DNA of 64,000 bases from Exiguobacterium acetylicum (GTDB taxonomy: Bacteria; Bacillota; Bacilli; Exiguobacteriales; Exiguobacteriaceae): positions 274,001-338,000 of the forward strand of contig NZ_CP081878.1 of the NCBI RefSeq assembly GCF_022170825.1. Direction: 5' to 3'. Shown here piece by piece: positions 1 through 8,778 of this stretch. Position 1 is the stretch's first letter. Each line of letters opens with the position of its first letter. Position numbers and translations under genes: made by a program. The notes beneath the pieces are model-generated. The model made no database searches, was not told the origin of the DNA, and saw only the letters and a program-made list of their open reading frames with translations.

Positions 1-1018
1 TGAACGTACCGACGAATGGTGACCATGAAATCCACCAAGCCCAGTAGAAGATCGTCCAACCGTTAATCCACTCACGTTCATCTGGGTTAAAGGCAGATGC
101 CCGGAAACTCATGAGAGGTAAGTTCTGTAAATACGCTCCTGTTGTTTGGACGAAAAGATCCATGATGAAGCTGAACGGTCCGAGGAACATGACACCAATC
201 ATCAGTAGAGTCGCTAAGACGATATTGGCATTACTGAGGCGAACGATCCCTTTATCAAGACCAGACGCGGCACTAATCATATACAGTACCGAGACGACAA
301 CGATGATGATGATTTGTGTCGTGAACGTATTCGGGACACTGCTCGTCAGGAAGTTGAGTCCACCTGAGATTTGTTGCGCACCAAGACCGAGTGATGTTGC
401 GACACCAAAGGCTGTTGCAACGATTGCGAGTACTTCAACAGTTCCCTTACCAGCTGCTTCATAGCGCGGCTTCATTAGTGAAGCGACGGTATCTCCGATT
501 GTAGCGGGACGCCCCTTACGGAATGTCGAATAAGCAATCGCAAGCGCGACAACGGCATACAGTGCCCAAGGGTGTAGGCCCCAGTGGAAGAACGAATAAC
601 GCATCGCAAGAGGACCGGCTTCCGTCGGATCATTTGTTGCGATGGGTGGCGTATGGAAGTGAGTCAATGGCTCTGATACACCCCAGAAGACAAGACCAAT
701 TCCCATTCCGGCACTAAAGAGCATCGCGAACCAGGAAATGAGGCTGTATTCAGGACGGTCTGAATCCTTACCGAGCCGGATTGAACCGAAACGGGAAAAA
801 ACAAGGAAAATGGCAATTAAAAGAAATGCGCTCATTCCGAGAAGATAAAGCCAACCAAAACGGTTGGAGACAAATGATTGTGCTGTTGATGTGACATTTC
901 CAAGACTAGCTGCACCGATTAGGGATTCCGGTAAGATTCCCCATATGGTAAAGAGCACACAGAAAATGACGGATACCATAAAGACTTTTGTGATCTTACT
1001 TTTTCGATTATTTTCCAT
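1..1018 (-). CDS. BCCT family glycine betaine/choline/carnitine transporter, N-terminal part
   Basis: Reading leftward from ATG at 1018, an uninterrupted frame of 339 codons runs off the window edge, so the C-terminal third or more is missing. It carries the family signature around FSAGMGIGLVFWGVSEP, followed by FFHWGLHPWALYAVVALA and ATSLGLGAQQI, all typical of betaine-choline-carnitine carriers such as OpuD/BetL. Hydrophobic membrane segments fill the frame. The start is preceded by an AGAAGGTG ribosome site. The family takes up compatible solutes with sodium during osmotic stress. A SigB-like promoter lies about 70 bases upstream. The exact substrate cannot be read from the sequence. Confidence 0.93.
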   Translation of the reverse strand, partial: MENNRKSKITKVFMVSVIFCVLFTIWGILPESLIGAASLGNVTSTAQSFVSNRFGWLYLLGMSAFLLIAIFLVFSRFGSIRLGKDSDRPEYSLISWFAMLFSAGMGIGLVFWGVSEPLTHFHTPPIATNDPTEAGPLAMRYSFFHWGLHPWALYAVVALAIAYSTFRKGRPATIGDTVASLMKPRYEAAGKGTVEVLAIVATAFGVATSLGLGAQQISGGLNFLTSSVPNTFTTQIIIIVVVSVLYMISAASGLDKGIVRLSNANIVLATLLMIGVMFLGPFSFIMDLFVQTTGAYLQNLPLMSFRASAFNPDEREWINGWTIFYWAWWISWSPFVGTF

Positions 1019-1396
1019 CGTGTTCCACACCTTCTTTCGAATTTTACATGGTTGTTCTGTATCGAATGATAACAACGACATTGGTAATTCCCTGACTATC
1101 CGATAACAAAACCTAATCACGCAGGACACTACCGTAACAAACATTTGGGTGGAAAAGCAAACCGACTGGGAAATGAATGCCAAGAAATCTTCTGATTATG
1201 GGGAAGGATAAGCAAAAAATGGCTCAATTTCAGGTAATTAAAATGATGCGAAAATAAAGAAATAGAGAATGTTAGTACTCTTATTTCCCGTTTCCTCTAA
1301 AAACTAACACAATGACTGATATGAGCAAATCAGAGGCACTCGGAAAACAGATTTGATATAACAAAAGCAGTCATCATTTTGAAGGAGGCATTACTC
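1019..1396. other. 378-base intergenic region between divergent genes
   Basis: This stretch separates the leftward BCCT gene from the rightward nitroreductase gene. I see no coding frame with a ribosome site. The left part holds the candidate SigB promoter listed separately. Close to the right gene is a TGATATAAC sequence near 1354 that could be a -10 region, but no convincing -35 goes with it. No terminator hairpin or riboswitch was recognised. Confidence 0.5.
1087..1112 (-). promoter_or_regulatory. candidate SigB-type promoter for the BCCT transporter
   Basis: On the minus strand GTTTTG is followed after 14 bases by GGGAAT, close to the general-stress sigma consensus GTTTAA-N12..15-GGGTAT. 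It sits about 70 bases before the BCCT start, a reasonable leader length. SigB control of osmolyte carriers is known in Bacillus. Each hexamer has deviations, so this is a candidate only. Confidence 0.35.
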
Positions 1397-2068
1397 ATGG
1401 AAAAAGAACAACAAAAACAAGCAATTCTTGAAGCATTTCAATCTCGTCATGCCACGAAGACATTTAACGGTCAAGTGATCCCAGAAGACGATTTCCGGTT
1501 CATTTTAGAAACGGCGTGTCTGTCACCGAGCTCGTTCGGATATGAGCCATGGAACATGCTCGTCATTCAAAATCCAGAAATCCGAGAAGCCTTAAAAGAA
1601 ATTTCTTGGGGCGCACAAGGACAATTACCGACAGCGAGTCACTTCGTCTTGTTCCTCGCCCGGACAGGAGAACAGATGCAGGCTGATGGTCCACATGTCA
1701 CGCAGATGATGGATTTCCTTGGTCTATCCGAAGAAGCAAAAGCCGGACGTACCAAGCGATACGGTCTATTTTTAGAAGAGGATTTTGCGATTGGTAATAA
1801 TCCGAAAGCAATGGAAGACTGGGCGGCGAAACAAGCCTATATCGCGCTCGGAAACATGATGTCGACGGCTGCACAAATCGGAATCGATTCTTGTCCGATC
1901 GAAGGGTTCGACCAACAAGCAGTTGAGGAATTACTCGTCGATCGTGGACTGCTCGATCGTTCTGTTTTCACGGTTCCCGTCATGGTCGCATTCGGTTACC
2001 GGGCAGACGAACCGAAACGCGATAAACAACGTCGTCCACTTGATGAAATCGTGACGTTCGTCGAGTAA
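1397..2068 (+). CDS. NAD(P)H-dependent nitroreductase family oxidoreductase
   Basis: The 223-residue product has the nitroreductase fold pattern: an N-terminal SRHATKTFNG segment that contacts FMN, the SPSSFGYEPW helix start, and a C-terminal glycine-containing FGYRADEPKRDKQRRP segment. Length and sequence resemble the YfkO/NfsB-type enzymes of Bacillus, which transfer electrons from NAD(P)H through FMN to nitro compounds or quinones in the cytoplasm. The ATG at 1397 is chosen because GAAGGAGG stands 8 bases before it. An in-frame TTG at 1379 lies inside or before that ribosome site. The gene appears to stand alone. The physiological substrate is unknown. Confidence 0.88.
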   Translation: MEKEQQKQAILEAFQSRHATKTFNGQVIPEDDFRFILETACLSPSSFGYEPWNMLVIQNPEIREALKEISWGAQGQLPTASHFVLFLARTGEQMQADGPHVTQMMDFLGLSEEAKAGRTKRYGLFLEEDFAIGNNPKAMEDWAAKQAYIALGNMMSTAAQIGIDSCPIEGFDQQAVEELLVDRGLLDRSVFTVPVMVAFGYRADEPKRDKQRRPLDEIVTFVE

Positions 2069-2212
2069 AGACGGAAGACAAAAATTTTCGAATTATATAG
2101 AAGTTTCTTTCGAAATTCGGTATACTCGCATTTGTATGATTAAGAAGCGCCGTAAACGCCACTCGCATACGAACAACTTTTGTCTTGATGAAAGAAAGGG
2201 GTTCTATCGCAA

Positions 2213-3055
2213 ATGGAACAAAAATTAAAGTTATGGTTCACGGAACACCAAACGGAAGATTACGGTATCACATTCCGTGTCAACCACGTTTATGAGAGCG
2301 AACAAACGGAGTTTCAACGCCTAGAGATGGTTGAAACGGACGAGTTCGGTACGATGTTGTTACTTGACGGAATGGTCATGACGACAGATAAGGACGAGTT
2401 CGTTTACCACGAGATGGTCGCGCACGTCCCATTGTTCACACACCCGAATCCAAAATCGGTTCTGGTCGTTGGTGGAGGAGACGGCGGAGTCATCCGTGAA
2501 GTCTTGAAACACCCGTCCGTCGAAAAAGCTGTTTTGGTTGAAATCGACGGAAAAGTCATCGAGTATTCGAAAAAATACCTCCCGAACATTGCAGGTGGAT
2601 TGGACGATGCACGCGTCGAAGTCATCGTTGGGGATGGATTCATGCATATCGCAGAAGCAGAAAACGAGTATGATGTCATCATGGTCGACTCGACAGAACC
2701 AGTTGGTCCAGCGGTCAACTTGTTTACGAAAGGCTTCTACTCTGGTATTTCAAAAGCATTGAAAGAAGACGGCATTTTCGTCGCACAATCGGATAACCCA
2801 TGGTTCACACCAGACTTGATCCGTGATGTTCAACGCGACGTCAAAGAAATCTTCCCGATCACGAAGCTCTACATCGCAAACGTTCCGACATACCCAAGTG
2901 GTCTTTGGACGTTCACGATCGGATCAAAGAAACACGATCCGCTTGCGGTCGCACCAGAGCGTTTCCACGAGATCGACACGAAGTATTACACGCCTGAGCT
3001 TCACACGGCAGCCTTCGCGCTTCCGAAGTTCGTTAAAGATTTGACGAACGGCTGA
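2213..3055 (+). CDS. speE: spermidine synthase (polyamine aminopropyltransferase)
   Basis: The product of 280 residues transfers an aminopropyl group from decarboxylated S-adenosylmethionine to putrescine. It shows the N-terminal beta domain, the nucleotide-binding [16 protein letters not shown] motif, the acidic [16 protein letters not shown] strand end, and the catalytic region [11 protein letters not shown] with its Asp. Length matches Bacillus SpeE. GAAAGGGG precedes the start, and TATACT at 2121 may be its -10. Agmatinase follows on the same strand after a 15-bp hairpin, giving the usual speE-speB arrangement in which SpeB supplies putrescine from agmatine. Confidence 0.96.
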   Translation: MEQKLKLWFTEHQTEDYGITFRVNHVYESEQTEFQRLEMVETDEFGTMLLLDGMVMTTDKDEFVYHEMVAHVPLFTHPNPKSVLVVGGGDGGVIREVLKHPSVEKAVLVEIDGKVIEYSKKYLPNIAGGLDDARVEVIVGDGFMHIAEAENEYDVIMVDSTEPVGPAVNLFTKGFYSGISKALKEDGIFVAQSDNPWFTPDLIRDVQRDVKEIFPITKLYIANVPTYPSGLWTFTIGSKKHDPLAVAPERFHEIDTKYYTPELHTAAFALPKFVKDLTNG

Positions 3056-3080
3056 GTTCAGTCACTATAGACACACATGA

Positions 3081-3113
3081 ACAGAGCGGTTTCGATCTTC
3101 GAAATCGCTCTGT
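3081..3113 (+). other. 15-bp hairpin between speE and speB, no U-tract
   Basis: ACAGAGCGGTTTCGA at 3081-3095 pairs with 3099-3113 with one G-T wobble and a three-base loop. It is followed by TGTCAGG rather than a run of T. It therefore looks like an mRNA-stabilising or partial-attenuation stem inside the speE-speB transcript more than a full terminator. Confidence 0.6.
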
Positions 3114-3171
3114 TGTCAGGTAAAGAGGCGTTTGCATCAGCAAACGGCAAATGAACAGGGGGAAATGGATC

Positions 3172-4044
3172 ATGCGTTTTGATGAAGCATATTCAGGAAA
3201 AGTCTTTATCGCGAGTCAACCGACTCACGAAGATGCAAAAGGAATTTTATACGGCATGCCGATGGACTGGACGGTTAGTTTTCGTCCGGGTTCGCGATTC
3301 GGTCCGGCACGTATCCGTGAAGTCTCACTTGGTCTAGAAGAATATAGCCCATACTTAGATGGTGACATCGCCGACGCGAAGTTGTTTGACGCGGGAGATA
3401 TCCCGTTACCATTCGGGAATGCACAAAAATCACTTGATATGATTGAAGAATACGTCGATTCGTTACTGACAGCAGGCAAGTTCCCGCTCGGTATGGGTGG
3501 CGAACATTTAGTCACATGGCCCGTCGTCAAAGCGTTCGATAAACACTATGATGATTTCGTCGTGCTTCACTTTGATGCACATACGGACTTACGTGACGAG
3601 TATGAAGGAGAGCCATTGTCGCACTCGACACCACTCAAGAAGATCGCAAACTTGATCGGACCAGAGAATTGCTATTCGTTCGGGATTCGTTCTGGTATGA
3701 AAGAAGAGTTCGAATGGGCGAAGACGTCAGGTTACAACCTCTTCAAATACGAGATCGTCGAGCCGCTTCGTCAAGTTCTTCCAACACTTGCGGGTAAAAA
3801 GGTCTACGTCACGATCGACATCGATGTTCTCGATCCATCAGCGGCACCAGGGACAGGGACACAAGAAATCGGTGGGGTGACGACGAAGGAATTGCTCGAA
3901 GTCGTGCACATGATCGCGCGTGCAGACGTCGACGTCATCGGTGCTGATTTAGTAGAAGTATGCCCAGCGTATGACCAATCGGATATGACAGCGATCGCAG
4001 CAGCGAAAGTACTACGCGAGATGATGATTGGATTCATTAAATGA
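3172..4044 (+). CDS. speB: agmatinase
   Basis: Agmatinase hydrolyses agmatine to putrescine and urea with two manganese ions. The ureohydrolase metal ligands are visible as GMGGEHL, HFDAHTDL and TIDIDVLDP. From ATG 3172 the protein has 290 residues and begins MRFDEAYSGKVFIAS, nearly identical to Bacillus SpeB. The upstream ATG at 3151 would add seven residues overlapping the ribosome site (AGGGGGAAA), so it is rejected. It follows speE and probably shares its transcript. The gene ends at a strong terminator shared with the convergent exporter gene. Confidence 0.96.
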   Translation: MRFDEAYSGKVFIASQPTHEDAKGILYGMPMDWTVSFRPGSRFGPARIREVSLGLEEYSPYLDGDIADAKLFDAGDIPLPFGNAQKSLDMIEEYVDSLLTAGKFPLGMGGEHLVTWPVVKAFDKHYDDFVVLHFDAHTDLRDEYEGEPLSHSTPLKKIANLIGPENCYSFGIRSGMKEEFEWAKTSGYNLFKYEIVEPLRQVLPTLAGKKVYVTIDIDVLDPSAAPGTGTQEIGGVTTKELLEVVHMIARADVDVIGADLVEVCPAYDQSDMTAIAAAKVLREMMIGFIK

Positions 4045-4049
4045 AAAGA

Positions 4050-4087
4050 CAAAAGAGACCAGACGTGATGTCGGTCTCTTTTGTTTT
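4050..4087 (+). terminator. rho-independent terminator after speB
   Basis: CAAAAGAGACC at 4050-4060 pairs perfectly with 4073-4083, then TTTT. The A-rich left arm means it can also serve the converging leftward lysE-type gene. Confidence 0.85.
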
Positions 4088-4089
4088 GC

Positions 4090-4683
4090 TCAGAGGAAGA
4101 ACTGAATCATTCCGAATAACCCAAATTCAATGATCAGACTAGCAGACGTCCACTGAATGATACGTAAAACGGGTGTCGCAAGCTGATGTTTAAGCAGATG
4201 CGTGATGTTCGCCAAGATGATCCACCAAGCGGCAGAACCAAGAAAAATACCGATCAAAAATAGAACTGCATCTTGCCCGTTCGTCATCGTCAACTCAAAC
4301 CGTGCAAACAACGCAAGGAACAGTGTGATCGTCATTGGATTTAAGAACGTCAAGAGTAAGACAGACAGATAGGCACTCAACCGTGACGAGGCCGTATCAG
4401 CAATCGACGCTTTTGAAGAAGCTTGAAACATCGACCAGCCGATGTAACACAAAAACAAACTACCAATCAGTTGCATCCAGGACGCTTGAGTTAATAAAGA
4501 TTGAACGAGCGAAAAACCGGACAACGCGAGCAATCCGTAGGTGAAATCTGCGGTTGCGGCCCCGAGTCCGGAAACGATACCGGAAACCCGTCCGTGTCGA
4601 AGTGTCCGCTGCATACAGAGTAGCCCGATTGGACCGACGGGCGCTGCTAACGCAAATCCGATTCCAAAACCGGTCGTGAACAT
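4090..4683 (-). CDS. LysE/RhtB family amino-acid exporter
   Basis: The 197-residue membrane protein has about six hydrophobic segments and starts with GFGIGFALAAPVGPIGLLCM, the conserved first helix of LysE translocators, followed by the charged GLGAATADFTYG turn. The family exports amino acids or related metabolites across the cytoplasmic membrane. Its start overlaps the stop of an Lrp/AsnC-type regulator gene by one base, so the two are translated together. That pairing is classical: an Lrp-like sensor of an amino acid controls the exporter for it. The cargo cannot be told. Confidence 0.9.
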   Translation of the reverse strand: MFTTGFGIGFALAAPVGPIGLLCMQRTLRHGRVSGIVSGLGAATADFTYGLLALSGFSLVQSLLTQASWMQLIGSLFLCYIGWSMFQASSKASIADTASSRLSAYLSVLLLTFLNPMTITLFLALFARFELTMTNGQDAVLFLIGIFLGSAAWWIILANITHLLKHQLATPVLRIIQWTSASLIIEFGLFGMIQFFL

Positions 4684-5141
4684 CAGTCGACCTCTGGTAA
4701 CGGAAAGTGAAGCGATTCCTTTTCCGTTCGCATGATGATTGTCGTCTTCGTACGTAAAATTCCTGATAATCCTTTAATCTGATAGGTAATGATCTCATCA
4801 AGTTGTTCTGTATCGCGACAGCGGATTTTGAGTAGATAATCATCGTCACCCGCGATGTGATGACAATCGAGTACGTGTTCGATTTGTTTGATCCGTTCAA
4901 GAAATGGTGCCCGATGTTCCGGTCGTTCGAGTGAGACGGCGACGAACGCAGCAAGACGATAATCAAAAGAAGCCGGATTTAGCACCGTCGTTAACTGACG
5001 AATGATGTCTTGTTCTTGTAAACGCGTGACGCGCTCCGCAACTGCCGGTGCTGATAAGCCGATGTGCTGTGCAAGTGTCGACCATTTCATACGGGCATCT
5101 TTTCTTAAAAATTCAATTATTTTTAAATCGTAGGAATCCAT
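4683..5141 (-). CDS. Lrp/AsnC family transcriptional regulator
   Basis: The 152-residue protein has an N-terminal winged helix-turn-helix (LRKDARMKWSTLAQHIGLSA, then VAERVTRLQEQDII) and a C-terminal RAM/AsnC ligand domain with the typical DCHHIAGDDDYLLKIRC core. Such proteins form octameric rings that bind an amino acid. It probably controls the overlapping LysE-type exporter and itself. An AT-rich inverted repeat (TTATTT-CGA-AAATAA at 5179-5193) lies 40 bases upstream and may be its operator. AGAAGG precedes the ATG. Confidence 0.92.
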   Translation of the reverse strand: MDSYDLKIIEFLRKDARMKWSTLAQHIGLSAPAVAERVTRLQEQDIIRQLTTVLNPASFDYRLAAFVAVSLERPEHRAPFLERIKQIEHVLDCHHIAGDDDYLLKIRCRDTEQLDEIITYQIKGLSGILRTKTTIIMRTEKESLHFPLPEVD

Positions 5142-5178
5142 AACTTAAAACCTTCTTTTCTATTGTTATTTAGATTAT

Positions 5179-5193
5179 TTTATTTCGAAAATA
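5179..5193. promoter_or_regulatory. AT-rich inverted repeat upstream of the Lrp-type gene
   Basis: TTATTT and AAATAA flank CGA between the divergent regulator gene and the DUF4397 gene. Lrp-family sites are AT-rich palindromes, so autoregulation is plausible. The repeat is short and the assignment is tentative. Confidence 0.3.
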
Positions 5194-5361
5194 AATAAAA
5201 AGTCAATCTGTTTTAGAACAAGTTCATAGCACACTGAAATCTTTACACATTTACGGCAGTGTCTTAAGTTTAAGATGTCACCACGAAGGAAATGTTCTGA
5301 AGTGTAAGAACATTGGTTTGAGAGCGATGTACATTTGACAATTAGAAAGGTGGAAGAAAAG

Positions 5362-6150
5362 ATGAAGAAACTCTTATCGTTTGTGACCGCTACGTTACTG
5401 TTTGCACTATTCGTGCTACCAGTAGGCGCAGCAGATGACGCAATGGTTCGTGTCATTCATGCTTCACCAGATGCTCCGGCAGTCGATATCGCGGTCGATG
5501 GCAAAAAAGCGGTATCAGGAGCAAAATTCAAAGATGTCACAGATTACCTCACACTACCAGCTGGCGAACATAAAGTAGAAGTATTCGCTGCAGGAACAAC
5601 AGAAGATCCTGTGCTCTCTCAAACACTCAACGTAGAAGCTGGTAAATTCTACTCGGTCGCAGCAATCGGCAAATTAGCTGATATCAAACTTGCAGTCATG
5701 GAAGACAACGGTAAAGGCGAAGACGGAAAATCAATGGTTCGTGTCGCACACTTTGCACCGGATGCACCGGCTGTTGATGTCGCACCAAAAGGTGGAGATC
5801 CACTCTTCAGCAACCTTGAATTCTCAAAAGTCTCTGACTACGGCACACTCGATGCAGGCACATATGATCTTGAAGTCCGTCCTGCAGGCGCAACGGATGT
5901 CGTTAAAGCACTTGATGGTATCAAACTCGACAGTGGTAAAAACTATACAGCACTCGCAATCGGATTACTTGAAGGCGAACCAGCATTTGATGTCCTCTTG
6001 ATCCCAGACGGTGGTGAAATGGCATCGATGCCAGAAACAGGACTTGGTGGTTCATCTGATACGGCTTCTGCTACACCATGGGCAGTCGCAGCAGCAGCTG
6101 CCTTGTTAGTAGGTACAGCGTATGTCGTCCGTCGTAAACAAGACGCTTAA
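5362..6150 (+). CDS. DUF4397 surface protein with MPETG sortase signal
   Basis: The 262-residue precursor has a Sec signal peptide (MKKLLSF...PVGAADD) and two tandem DUF4397 repeats that begin VRVIHASPDAPAVD and VRVAHFAPDAPAVD. It ends with a sorting signal: MPETGLGG at about residue 223, a hydrophobic stretch, and RRKQDA. It should be cleaved at MPET-G and linked to the cell wall. The next gene, overlapping by 29 bases, encodes a class F sortase, the obvious enzyme for the job. The ATG at 5362 is chosen because AAAGGTGG precedes it and a signal peptide follows directly. The domain function is unknown. Confidence 0.9.
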   Translation: MKKLLSFVTATLLFALFVLPVGAADDAMVRVIHASPDAPAVDIAVDGKKAVSGAKFKDVTDYLTLPAGEHKVEVFAAGTTEDPVLSQTLNVEAGKFYSVAAIGKLADIKLAVMEDNGKGEDGKSMVRVAHFAPDAPAVDVAPKGGDPLFSNLEFSKVSDYGTLDAGTYDLEVRPAGATDVVKALDGIKLDSGKNYTALAIGLLEGEPAFDVLLIPDGGEMASMPETGLGGSSDTASATPWAVAAAAALLVGTAYVVRRKQDA

Positions 6151-6730
6151 GAGTAGCTTACTCCTTTTACTCGTATTAGCCGGATGTCAATCAGGTTCAC
6201 TTCCAGAGAAGACTACAAAACCGGATCAACCGAAAGTTACAGAAACAACGCCCTCTTCGTCTACGGACTCAGCTTCAGTGGACGAAGAGGCATTCATTCC
6301 GACACGCATTGTAATCCCGACACTCGATGTGAAAACAAACATTGAAGTGGTTGGGAAGGATAAACAAGGACGGATGGATGTTCCGAAACAAACCGATCAA
6401 GTCGCTTGGTATAAGTACGGTGCAAAAGCCGGACAAACTGGAAATGTTGTACTAGCCGGACACTTGGATGATAAAGACGGTCCCGCTGTTTTTTATGATT
6501 TAGCCAAGCTGAAAAAAGGGCAACGGATTGAAGTGACGGGTAAAGCAGGACAACAGGTATCATACGTGGTGACGAACGTCATGTCCTATCCTGTCGATGA
6601 AGCGCCTGTCGGATCAATCTTCGGTGCGACCGTCATGAATAAACTGACGCTCATTTCATGCATTGGTACGTTTTCAGAATCAAAAGGATACGATCAGCGT
6701 CTTGTCGTCACAGCAGAACAAGACGAGTAA
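6122..6730 (+). CDS. class F sortase, lipoprotein-type N-terminus
   Basis: The 202-residue protein has a lipobox (LVLAGC, Cys22), a Ser/Thr/Pro-rich linker, and a sortase core with the catalytic triad visible as His114 (LAGHLDDKDGP), Cys180 (TLISC) and Arg193 (DQRLVV). Sortases cleave LPXTG-like signals and join the Thr to peptidoglycan or a pilin. Being a lipoprotein would tether it to the outer membrane leaflet in place of the usual transmembrane helix. The start lies inside the end of the substrate gene with only a weak AGTAGG site, so coupled translation is likely. It may also process the second MPxTGLGG protein at 41.8-43.2 kb. Confidence 0.88.
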   Translation: MSSVVNKTLKSSLLLLLVLAGCQSGSLPEKTTKPDQPKVTETTPSSSTDSASVDEEAFIPTRIVIPTLDVKTNIEVVGKDKQGRMDVPKQTDQVAWYKYGAKAGQTGNVVLAGHLDDKDGPAVFYDLAKLKKGQRIEVTGKAGQQVSYVVTNVMSYPVDEAPVGSIFGATVMNKLTLISCIGTFSESKGYDQRLVVTAEQDE

Positions 6731-6733
6731 AGC

Positions 6734-6787
6734 AAAAACAGGCATCTCTTATTTCGGTCATGACCGAGAATAAAAGATGCCTGTTTT
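6734..6787. terminator. long bidirectional terminator between sortase and HemAT genes
   Basis: AAAAACAGGCATCT... pairs with ...AGATGCCTGTTTTT in a stem of about 26 bp with one mismatch and one bulge, with A and T runs at the two ends. It serves both converging genes. Confidence 0.9.
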
Positions 6788-8089
6788 TTAATGCGTTTCG
6801 GAAGCGGCGACGAGATCCGTTGTCAGTGTCGTCAAGCCTTGTGTCGTCTTGCTGAGTCCTTGGATCGTCTCGACGATTTGTCCAAGGTTTTCTTTGTTGC
6901 GACCAAACAAGGTGAGGGAATTCTCCATCTCGCTCTTGACTGTCTGGATCCCTTGTTTGACTTGTTGAAGCTCTTGCTGAGATGCGGTGTTGGCGCGTGT
7001 AATGTCTTCCATCTGAGAAACGAGTTGTGTGATATTACCATTGTTCTTTTGAATCAGACCATTGATACTGCTACTTAATGACTTGGCATTTTCAGCAAGG
7101 TTTCGGACTTCGGTCGCGACGACAGCAAAACCTTTGCCGTGTTCACCGGCACGTGCTGCTTCAATCGAAGCATTCAACGCGAGTAAATTCGTCTGATTGG
7201 CGATCGCTTCGATACTTTGCGTCATCTGGACGATATCGTCTGATGTCGTTTTCAATTCATGAATGCTTTCAAGCGAAGTACCGACTTGTTGCGTTGATTG
7301 TGCGAATTGTTGCTCCATCTGTTGCATCTGTCGTTCGTTCGCAATCGTCATTTGGACGAGTTGTTGACTCGTTTGTTCCGTTTGAGCGGTTTCTGCTAAT
7401 ACTTGTGAAGCCCGGCGACTCGTTTCGACGATAGCATGATCCGTATGTTCGACTGAGCTTGCGACTTCTTGACTGACACGAACGACATCTGTCAAAAGTT
7501 GACGGCGTGATTCGTTCGCTGCTGTCACTTCATGAAGACGAGAATCGACATACTGGCTCGTCACGATCTGAGCATCTAAGTTCATCGCATGTGTCAAGGC
7601 GAGTACGGCTGTTGTCAGTTGCGCTGGATCATGCTGATAATGTTCGACGATTTTTGGAATCAACAGCGTCTGAAACGCAGCGTACGAAGCGATGAACCAA
7701 GTGACGGGAACGAAGTTATGTTTATGCGTTTGTCCCATCCGTGTCCGCATCGCAAGGAAGGATTCATCCATGTTTCCTGTCAGAAGACTCGTGAAGTAGT
7801 CGGCGAAGACTTTTTTCAGTCGTTCGCGTGTCGATGATTGTTTCGCAATCGTTGCCATCTCTGGATTCAATAGAAGATGATCAAGCACTTGCTCGAGGAC
7901 CTCATCTAAGATGCCTTGAACGACAGGTGCCATCGATTTGAGCGTCTGTAGCTGTTCTTCTGTATAGCCCATGTATACCAGACGGGATGTGAGATCAGGA
8001 TCTGCCGTCTTCGTGATGAGACGGGAATCAGGAAAGCCGATTGTAGCTTGATAAACCGAAGTAGTCTTACTTTTAAAAGGGTTACGCAC
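6788..8089 (-). CDS. hemAT: globin-coupled methyl-accepting chemotaxis protein (aerotaxis sensor)
   Basis: The 433-residue soluble receptor has an N-terminal protoglobin domain (about residues 20-185). His122 in RMGQTHKHN aligns with the proximal haem ligand of Bacillus HemAT. A C-terminal chemoreceptor signalling domain carries the canonical tip [20 protein letters not shown]. It has no membrane segment. HemAT binds oxygen at haem and steers the CheA kinase. The GTG at 8089 is chosen because GGAGG stands 6 bases before it and the length then matches Bacillus HemAT (432). The longer in-frame extension to 8236 runs through the terminator of the upstream gene and is not credible. Confidence 0.92.
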   Translation of the reverse strand: MRNPFKSKTTSVYQATIGFPDSRLITKTADPDLTSRLVYMGYTEEQLQTLKSMAPVVQGILDEVLEQVLDHLLLNPEMATIAKQSSTRERLKKVFADYFTSLLTGNMDESFLAMRTRMGQTHKHNFVPVTWFIASYAAFQTLLIPKIVEHYQHDPAQLTTAVLALTHAMNLDAQIVTSQYVDSRLHEVTAANESRRQLLTDVVRVSQEVASSVEHTDHAIVETSRRASQVLAETAQTEQTSQQLVQMTIANERQMQQMEQQFAQSTQQVGTSLESIHELKTTSDDIVQMTQSIEAIANQTNLLALNASIEAARAGEHGKGFAVVATEVRNLAENAKSLSSSINGLIQKNNGNITQLVSQMEDITRANTASQQELQQVKQGIQTVKSEMENSLTLFGRNKENLGQIVETIQGLSKTTQGLTTLTTDLVAASETH

Positions 8090-8212
8090 GTAGTTGCCTC
8101 CAATACTCAAGATGTGAATAAAATGATGTCTGTTTCTTATCGGTTCATCTTGACGAAGCGATACTGATTTTCGAAAAAAAGACGAGAATATTGAAAAACA
8201 TTGACCGGAAAC

Positions 8213-8239
8213 AAAAAAACTCATGGCAAGTGCCATGAG
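8213..8239 (-). terminator. terminator after the 74-residue gene
   Basis: CTCATGGCA and TGCCATGAG form a perfect 9-bp stem with a two-base loop, followed on the minus strand by seven T. Confidence 0.8.
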
Positions 8240-8260
8240 GAGAATAGAAAAAGGACAGGA

Positions 8261-8485
8261 TTAGACCGGTTGATCTTCCTGGAATGCTTTTTTAGCGTCC
8301 ACGATCGAGCGCATTCGTTGAACGCAAGCTTGAACGAATTGAATGTCAATGGAGGTGAAACGGGTGACAGGTCCACGGGCTGACTCAGCACTGAATGTGA
8401 AGGTTCCGAGATTCCAAAGTTCGATTTTAAATCGTTTTCCTTTGTTGTCGTCGAAGTGTTCTACGAATTCGATTTTCGGTACCAT
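8261..8485 (-). CDS. small conserved-looking protein of unknown function (74 aa)
   Basis: It is not recognised. It is a soluble protein with mixed charge, a beta-rich first half (KGKRFKIELWNLGTFTFSAES) and a helical, basic second half. Its reality is supported by a strong AAGGAGGGG ribosome site 6 bases before the ATG and by a perfect terminator 20 bases after the stop. It lies alone between the copper operon and hemAT on the same strand, separated from both by terminators, so it has its own transcript. Confidence 0.7.
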   Translation of the reverse strand: MVPKIEFVEHFDDNKGKRFKIELWNLGTFTFSAESARGPVTRFTSIDIQFVQACVQRMRSIVDAKKAFQEDQPV

Positions 8486-8522
8486 ACGAACCCCTCCTTA
8501 CTCCGTACATTCCCGCTTTTCA

Positions 8523-8566
8523 AAAAATAAAAAAGCCAAACTGCGTGTTAAAAACAGTTTGGCTTA
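8523..8566 (-). terminator. terminator of the csoR-copA-copZ operon
   Basis: AAGCCAAACTG and CAGTTTGGCTT form an 11-bp stem just past the copZ stop, followed on the minus strand by TTTTTATTTTTTG. Confidence 0.85.
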
Positions 8567-8571
8567 AAAAT

Positions 8572-8778
8572 TTATACAGTTGGCACATCGTAGCCGATTT
8601 CTTCGATCGCATCGACGAGGCGCTCGCGGGCAACATCCTCATGTTGTACGGTGACTTGGTTTTGTTCGAGCGAAACAGAAGCACTACGTACACCTTCCAC
8701 TTCAGATAAAGCAGATTCGACACTCGCTTTACAGTGATTACATGTCATACCGATAACAGATAACGTTGTTTCTTTCAT
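8572..8778 (-). CDS. copZ: copper chaperone CopZ
   Basis: The 68-residue protein is a single heavy-metal-associated domain with the GMTCNHCKASVESAL copper site (CxxC). CopZ carries Cu(I) in the cytoplasm to the CopA ATPase and to the CsoR repressor. Its start overlaps the copA stop in an ATGA arrangement, and GGAGGATCATC lies in the end of copA. It is the last gene of csoR-copA-copZ before a strong terminator. Confidence 0.96.
   Translation of the reverse strand: MKETTLSVIGMTCNHCKASVESALSEVEGVRSASVSLEQNQVTVQHEDVARERLVDAIEEIGYDVPTV

Noticed and set aside
8090-8236. N-terminal extension of HemAT by 49 residues
   Set aside because: It runs through the terminator of the neighbouring gene, and a GTG with GGAGG at 8089 gives the normal HemAT length.
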